This document shows positions 58,330-64,000 of a stretch of DNA of 64,000 bases, piece after piece. The position numbers and the translations under genes were made by a program. Each line of letters begins with the position of its first letter. The first letter of the stretch is position 1. The notes beneath the pieces were generated by a model. It was not told the DNA's origin. It did not search any database and worked only from the letters and a program-made list of their open reading frames with translations. The stretch is from Chionoecetes opilio (taxonomy: Eukaryota; Arthropoda; Malacostraca; Decapoda; Majidae), in contig JACEEZ010020019.1 of assembly GCA_016584305.1 (NCBI GenBank), forward strand, positions 423,368 through 487,367, in the 5' to 3' direction.

Positions 58330-58990
58330 CCCACCGGGGCAGGTGCTACTCAACTCTACGCTGCTACGACGCCCTACTAGAGCACCTGCCCCTGTGGCCT
58401 TCCCCCTGGCCCCCTGAGATGACGGGGCTACGGCGGAGCGACTAAGGAATGCCCCGCATAACCTCCCGGGGCGGGTAAGTGCAACTATATGATGCCTCGA
58501 CGTCCCTGCAACACAACTCGCCCCTGTGGCTTTTCTCCTGGGCCCCAGGGACCACGGGGCCACGGCGGGGCGACCAAGGAATGCCCTGCATAGCCCCCCG
58601 GGGCGGGTAAGTGCAACTATATGATGCCTCAACGTCCCTGCAACACAACCCGCCCCTGTGGCTTTTCTCCTGGGCCCCAGGGACCACAAGGCCACAGCGG
58701 GGCAGCCAAGGAGCACTCCGCTTTGCCCCAGGGGGCAGGTACGTGCAACTCTACGGTGCCATGACGTCTTACAACACTACTTGCCCCTGTGGCTTCCCTT
58801 CAGGACCCTCGGGGGACCACTGGGCATTGGGGCGAGACACTAGCGGCGGGCTAGGGGCGGAGGTGAAACTCTACTCTGCTACGACGCCCTACTAGACACG
58901 CTGCTACGACGCCCTGCTAGACACCTGCACCTGAGGCTTCCTCTGGGTTACCCCTGGGACCCTGGGGCATGGCGAGACACACGCAGCAGG
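58330..58990 (+). repeat. GC-rich tandem array, ~132-bp units
   Basis: About five units with 'GTGCAACT(C/A)TA', 'GCCCCTGTGGCTTTTCTCC', 'GGGACCAC' and 'GGGGCGGGTAAGTGCAAC'. Starts at about 58347, 58476, 58607, 58741 and 58864. The first four units are well matched and the last is scrambled. Open frames across it on both strands are repeat translations. Confidence 0.85.
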
Positions 58991-59089
58991 GTTTGAGGAC
59001 CCCTTGAGTACCACATACAGGTCTTCCAGGAGGCTACGCAGCAGATGGTGATGTATTAATAATACGTACAGTGCATGACAGGGGCGGGC

Positions 59090-59430
59090 GATTAATGGAT
59101 GCCTCCGGGGAAACTATGCAATCTAGGGACCTCGGGGGGGACAGGGAGGGTCGCCCCCCCGGCAATGCCGGGCGTTTACCAGCCTAGGGAGACAAGCTCC
59201 CCGTATCTCCGACGCCAACGGGCACTGCCCCGTTTACCTTCGGTACAAGGAGATATGCCCAACCTGGCCCCTTCAGGTAGGGGTGCCGGGGTCAATTGTC
59301 ATTGCCACGTCAGCGGCCGATTGGATAGAACCGTAACGGGTTGGGGGGCCGCTAAACAGGAGCATCAACCCCCCGTTGAGCCCCCGCACTACTCCCCCCG
59401 CAGAGGCGTGGGGCTTAACACAAAGTAAGG
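59090..59430 (+). other. GC-rich block with open frame, unrecognised
   Basis: A 109-residue frame (59099-59428) runs through sequence with 'GGCAATGCCGGGCGTTTACC' and several CCCCCC/GGGGGG runs. The composition differs sharply from the flanks. It might be the 5' region of a retroelement, but nothing identifies it. Confidence 0.35.
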
Positions 59431-59639
59431 ATGAAAATATCTATACGATGATGTAAGTAAAATTTGTTAGTTTTTAGTGCCTAATACCGAAATTATACCA
59501 ATGAAAGCGGCCCTATAGATGACTCCCAACGTTAGGTCAGGGAGATGGTGACGCCCTTAGTGTTGAAGCTCAAACACTTTAATATCTTCTCAAATGATAT
59601 TGATGAGTATACGTAGATAGTATTCTCATGACGTCACTT

Positions 59640-60086
59640 ATCCGGGAATTTCGGGAGCGCGGCCATGTTGGGTGGCAAGACTTGTCAACACAGCCGCAAA
59701 CTGACAGGTAGAGTGAGCCATACTTGTCTTGTCTTGGTGTCTTGGTGTTGTTTGGGGCTGCGAGGATCCCTTGGGGAACACTATGAGCCCTGGTGATATC
59801 CTATGATGCTATCACAGGCGTGGTAGTTGACCTGTCTTCCTCAGGAAGGCACAGGTGAGGCGGATGACAGGGTGTTGCCGTGAGGGGGTGGACGCCACCC
59901 GCCGGCAGCAAGGTGGGCAGGTCACAGGTGGTAACGGTCGGGGCGAGGAGTTGAGAGTGTAGCACTACACGGTGGGCGTGGAAGCGCGGACACTGCAGCA
60001 GAATGTGTTCAATGGTTTCCGGGACGTTCCTGAACCAGGGGCAGTGAGGGTCAGGTGCGAGCCATACTTAGATAAAGGTAGGTATA

Positions 60087-60151
<65 letters not shown>

Positions 60152-60420
60152 ATCAATGGTTGTAGGTAGGTAGTGCTCCACTCTTTTTTCCTCGCCCTGA
60201 ACGTCACCACCTTTGACCTGCCCACCCTGCTGGCGGCGGGTGGCGTCTGTACCACGCCTGTGATAGCATCATAGGACATCACCAGGGCTCATAATGATCC
60301 CCAAGGGATCTTCGCAGCCCCAAACAACACCAAGACACCAAGACAAGACAAGTATGGCTCACTCTACCAGTCAGTTTGCGACTGTGCTTACAAGTCTTGC
60401 CACCCAACATGGCGGCGATA
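59640..60420. repeat. Palindromic element (~270-bp arms)
   Basis: 'CATGTTGGGTGGCAAGACTT', 'GTGAGCCATACTTGTCTTGT', 'TTGTTTGGGGCTGCGAGGAT' and 'CACCCGCCGGCAGCAAGGTG' on the left face complements at about 60195-60412. The loop (about 59955-60175) ends in (TA)n at 60091-60148. It lies about 380 bp upstream of exon C. Confidence 0.9.
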
Positions 60421-60554
60421 AATTAATACCCTGGATGTTGTGACGTCAGTGAATATCATCATGTGACTATCTATTGTGGGAGAGGTGAGAGAGAGGGATG
60501 GGTGAGTGGGGAAGAGGGTGGTGCTGGGTTCTGCGTTTGTTTACATTTGGCGCG

Positions 60555-60695
60555 CGAAATTTTCCGGAAACCGGCAGATAAAGACCACTCGGTTGGCCTA
60601 TGTTTTTCCGGGAAATGTTTCCCGTGATTTGTATCTCGGGGAATAAAACCGGCAGATATTCCCCGGTATTTGGCCAATGTGAATCGGGCTTAGTG
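60555..60695. repeat. Small inverted-repeat fragment
   Basis: 'CCGGAAACCGGCAGATAAAG' and 'GGCCTATGTTTTTCCGGG' partly face 'ATAAAACCGGCAGATATTCC' and 'GGCCAATGTGAATCGGGCTT'. Related to 56928-57000. Confidence 0.5.
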
Positions 60696-60796
60696 ATTTG
60701 ATGTCACAATAGGAAGGGTCATTTTGTCACAACGTGTCTGCCAACGTGTATCGGTCAACGCGTGTCAGCTTACATGTTGCTCTTGTTTCTTTGCAG

Positions 60797-60915
60797 ACGG
60801 CACGAAGCCCCACGCTGCCAGATCCCGAAGACAAACCACCCACATACGACCAGATCCTCAAGCTGGACGGCCTCCCCCCAGATTATTTCTCCGTTCTCAC
60901 CGAGAAACCGCCCAG
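60797..60915 (+). CDS. Host gene exon C: PPxY-containing tail
   Basis: A strong acceptor ('CTCTTGTTTCTTTGCAG') precedes 60797 and donor 'CCCAG|GTAGGT' follows 60915. In phase 0, continuing exon B, it encodes 'TARSPTLPDPEDKPPTYDQI' ... 'GLPPDYFSVLTEKPPR'. PPTY and PPDY are two PPxY motifs, the usual ligands of WW domains in Nedd4-family ubiquitin ligases and their adaptors. With the membrane segments of exons A and B this suggests a small membrane protein with a cytoplasmic PPxY tail. Two bases remain for a following exon beyond the window. Family unknown. Confidence 0.8.
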
Positions 60916-61009
60916 GTAGGTTGTTCTTGAACTTGGCCGAGGCAGATGGTGTGGACAATACTTTACCCGGGAGAGGAGGACGCTGGTTTACGTTAGTATT
61001 AAGATTACG

Positions 61010-61018
<9 letters not shown>

Positions 61019-61040
<22 letters not shown>

Positions 61041-61067
61041 ATATATTTGTATATATTTGTATATATT

Positions 61068-61165
<98 letters not shown>
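61019..61165. repeat. (TA)n microsatellite
   Basis: About 145 bp of TA with 'TTTGTATATATTTG' interruptions at the left. Confidence 0.95.
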
Positions 61166-61166
<1 letters not shown>

Positions 61167-61394
61167 GTTGCCCAAAAAACAAAAAATAATTTGTCATTTT
61201 CCACAAGGCGAATCCTTTTCCATATTACAACGGGAGTTTGCATGCAGAAAATCATAAATATTTGGCTGTATTTAGAGGTACCAACCATATGTACTTTTTT
61301 CGATTTTGAAGTAAAATATAGATATTTTTTACTTAATGTATTCTTGGTTTTGAAGACACCTTCAATATCATTATTATTTATTATATTTTATTTA

Positions 61395-62938
61395 AGAAGG
61401 AGTTCGACCATCATGATGCTTAAACTCCTTCCCGTCCAACCGCTTCAAGACTTCGATTTGGGGGACGTGACATGTTGTCAACTATGACCGTTTTCGTCTG
61501 CTCGTCAATGCGATCATCAAAGAGGGTTAGAGGCACGAGGTGTTCAGAGAAATACAATATATGTCGAAAAGAGCGCCTTAATCGCAGCCTCCCTGACAGT
61601 AAGTATAGGGTACTTATGGAGGAGAACAAGGAAGTTTAAGTCGTTGGGTGGGGCTTTCTCAGGCAAGGAAGCCTCGTGCCAATAGCGTGCATAAGCAAGT
61701 GAGATAAAGAGACAAATTTGTGTCAAGGCAACCTTTTCCTTTGCTGTCAGCTTTGTCTAGTCTTGAAACAGGAATATCTTCAGCGAGTATAAAGTTCTTA
61801 TGTTCTGGAAGCGAACCTTATTAAATAAAGGCCAGATTTTCTTGAAGCGTTTGAATAACCCATCTCAGGACCACCCAAAGTGATGGTGAATACATTTGAA
61901 AGTATCACTTCAAACATGTAATGACGGCACGTAATCTAGACAAGCTCTCTATCAAGGGCCTTCTCTAGTAGGGTGCAGGCACCTATCTAACCCGGTGTTG
62001 GATGCTGTTGTGTCAAAGACTAGACTATTCCCTGAACCATAAACTTTAGGTTCCAGTCATCCAGTACATGAAGACAGGTATTGCTTTGCTCCTTTCCAGT
62101 ACCACGGCCAAACTTGGGTGCAGGAAGTAGTTGCTCCGTCTTGCCACCAGTGACCAATATTGCAACACGATCCACAAGCTCATTACTGCCTGCTATATCT
62201 GGAAGCAGTTTACCGTCCCAGTGAAGAAGCAGTGGATTGTCTGGTGTAAATGCATGTTTTTCAATAGGTATCAACTCCTTCCGTGCAACAATCCAAGATC
62301 GCCTAATCGTGTTCCGAGACCGTGACACATCAGTTAGATCATGTCCAAGTGCTTGTGACACAGAACCAATAACGAACATTGCACTGCGGTCAGTTAGTTT
62401 CACTCGGTCGAGGGTGCTGCCACTTCATTGGTCACAATTCTCTTCTTCTACATCTTAGGTTGAGATATTCTTGAAATTTGTTGAGGATGAAAGTCATCTT
62501 CTGATGAGGCACATGAACTGCTAGTAATTTCATCCCCAGATGAATCAGATCCTACAACCATGCCAGCCTTGTAGACATACATTGTATTTGCATGCTTCTT
62601 ACGAGCAGTTTCCTGCAAAATCCTTTTGCGCTTGCGACACTCCAAGTGCGTTAAGGACATGCCAATTCCAGACATGCTTTCAATAGATGGATCCTGCTGT
62701 TGCATGATGAAGAACAGCTGGTCCTCCTTCTTCATGATGCATCTTTTCGTGAGATATCGAAGAGCTCATCGAGGTCTGCTTTAAACAGCTCCTCCTTGAC
62801 TCGACATCCATCTTTCAGCGTCAATTGGTGAGCCTTCACTGAACAGTACTGGGCATAAAGTTTACAGAGTTTTCGTATGCCTGAATCAACTCGTTGGGTC
62901 GGAATACGGGCCATATAGTCCTTGAGCCAACCGGCCAT
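61395..62938 (-). pseudogene. Transposon-associated multicopy protein, frameshifted
   Basis: The minus frame starts at 62938 ('MAGWLKDYMARIPTQRVD') and gives 'DLDELFDISRKDA', then, after a frameshift near 62735, 'DQLFFIMQQQDPSIES'. After another near 62413 (one extra C) come 'LTDRSAMFVIGSVSQALGHD' and 'HWDGKLLPDIAGS'. A 5-bp duplication near 62015 then breaks 'FDTTASNTG'. Remnants of 'CRHYMFEVIL' and 'YFSEHLVPLTLFDD' follow to about 61500. From memory this order belongs to a multicopy arthropod gene family that looks transposon-derived; I cannot name the superfamily. The regular order shows one degraded gene, not several. Confidence 0.65.
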
Positions 62939-63300
62939 ATTTTGAAGTGAATGCTCCGGCGGGGGGAGTAATTCTCATTATGATTTTCCATTAGGGCAAT
63001 ATCTCAGGTATCAGAAAATGCATGATGGACATCTGAGAACGGTAGCTTAGTGCCCGGATGGACGCCATCTTTGAAACCACCCAGCTCGAAAATGCCCATT
63101 TGGTGGGGTACATTGTTGCACGTGTATCTGGACTTCTATACTAGCTATCGATGTGCGGTTGACGACTAAATATACGTCCAATGTGTACCGTCTAAATAAA
63201 AAATAATATGAAGCATTTTGTTATAGATTAATTATTATAAAAATCAATTATCGAAAAAAAATCATATATTTTTCAATATTTTATTATTAGACTTGTACTT
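62939..63300. other. AT-rich sequence upstream of the pseudogene
   Basis: No clear promoter or coding motif. Confidence 0.4.
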
Positions 63301-63303
63301 TTT

Positions 63304-63785
63304 TTAGTGAAACAACACTGGTATGATTTTCCAAATTATGCATTTTGCTACACCGTTTATCTGTCTATAAAAATAACTCAACAAGTACAACATATCATCC
63401 ACCACGAGTTTACAACAAATATGTAAAGAGGCATAAAATGACTTAGGCCGCCGCTGGCATTATCTATTCTGACGATAACGCAAATTAGGAATGTCGTACG
63501 GAGAGGATTTTAACACCATACGATATCTAATAAGCAGCGGAAATTGTTACATAGGAATCTGCACTTTGGTGGCCATCTTGGATTTCAAAATGGCCGCCAA
63601 TTATATTAATTATTCATTACTAGAGTTTGGAAAGACGTATGGAGCTGATTTTAACACCATACGATGTATATTCCTAATAAGCATGCGGAGGTATCATTGA
63701 ACATGTCATGTTTTAGTCAAATAACACCGTATGATCTTCCAAATTATACATTTTGCTAAATCGTTTATCTGTCTATAAAGATTTT
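63304..63785 (+). repeat. Direct repeats (two interleaved pairs)
   Basis: 'TTCCAAATTATGCATTTTGC' to 'TTTATCTGTCTATAAA' recurs at about 63329 and 63736. 'GATTTTAACACCATACGAT' recurs at about 63507 and 63644. Between them is 'GGCCATCTTGGATTTCAAAA' followed by 'TGGCCGCC', itself a hairpin. Confidence 0.75.
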
Positions 63786-63830
63786 CAGGCAATTTGGCCT
63801 GCATTATAATAGAGAACACATATGCTATAC

Positions 63831-64000
63831 AATATACAGTGCACACAAAGTTAATCATCAGAATCGCCATCAGAGTCATTGGCATCCTGAGCCACGAAAA
63901 GCATCATCCTGCACCATGTTGGAGCATCCCTGCAGCTTACACACAACAGTGCACTTCAACCCTTCAGTATGCAGGAGCAATCTGACGGTCGACACGTCCT
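63831..64000 (-). pseudogene. Cysteine-rich C-terminal tail (partial, window edge)
   Basis: The minus strand gives 'TCRPSDCSCILKG', then, after a one-base shift near 63960, 'LKCTVVCKLQGCSNM', and near the end a 'DANDSDGDSDD' frame. The spacing of cysteines (C-x-C, then C-x3-C) followed by an acidic end recalls cysteine-rich tails of transposon-associated invertebrate proteins. The upstream part is outside the window. At least one frameshift is present. Confidence 0.45.

Noticed and set aside
58234..58895. Repeated protein with 'GAQEKSHRG' units
   Set aside because: The repeat exists at the DNA level in all frames; it is a tandem array.

Overview
This window is eukaryotic and looks like intron and intergenic DNA from a decapod crustacean, probably a crab. 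The grounds are very long (TC)n, (GA)n, (AC)n and (TA)n arrays, tRNA-derived SINEs, several arthropod-type LINE families (Jockey-like, CR1-like, RTE-like) and TTAGG-like pentamer clusters. The species call is an inference. There are no rRNA genes, no CRISPR arrays and no bacterial operons. Nearly all long open frames are translations of microsatellites or broken transposon genes.

One host gene can be read through the repeats on the + strand. Three exons (41526-41698, 50979-51090, 60797-60915) have matching splice phases and encode two adjacent hydrophobic segments followed by a tail with two PPxY motifs. Its introns are about 9.3 and 9.7 kb and hold the other elements of the right half. It continues past the window on at least one side.

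Layout: 0-7 kb has a CR1-like fragment at the left edge, a SINE, a minisatellite and two RTE-like LINE copies. 7-11 kb has SINEs, a minisatellite split by an insertion, and simple repeats. 11.2-18.75 kb is a multi-level nested inverted-repeat structure: an outer foldback, a Tc1-like transposon, a TIR element, tandem MITE units, a further TIR element and a foldback core. 19-26.6 kb has CR1-like and Jockey-like fragments, a SINE and MITEs. 26.8-32.8 kb has (TA)n arrays, two Helitrons, and a foldback carrying a LINE endonuclease fragment beside a TIR element. 32.8-36 kb has a Jockey-like piece and a 1.4-kb palindrome. 36-40 kb is largely unique. 40.4-45.2 kb has a nested MITE, exon A, a SINE, a palindrome and a TTAA-flanked element with a P2RX7_C-like exon. 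45.46-47.99 kb is a palindrome with three Helitrons, all in one arm. 48-61 kb holds a SINE broken by a LINE, a TTAA palindromic MITE, exons B and C, a GC-rich tandem array and another palindrome. 61.4-64 kb is a broken transposon-associated multicopy gene on the minus strand and the end of a cysteine-rich reading frame.

The main theme is inverted repeats: more than ten hairpin-forming elements, several nested, with one palindromic core found inside four different outer inverted repeats. Boundaries and family names were read by eye and not checked against any database.
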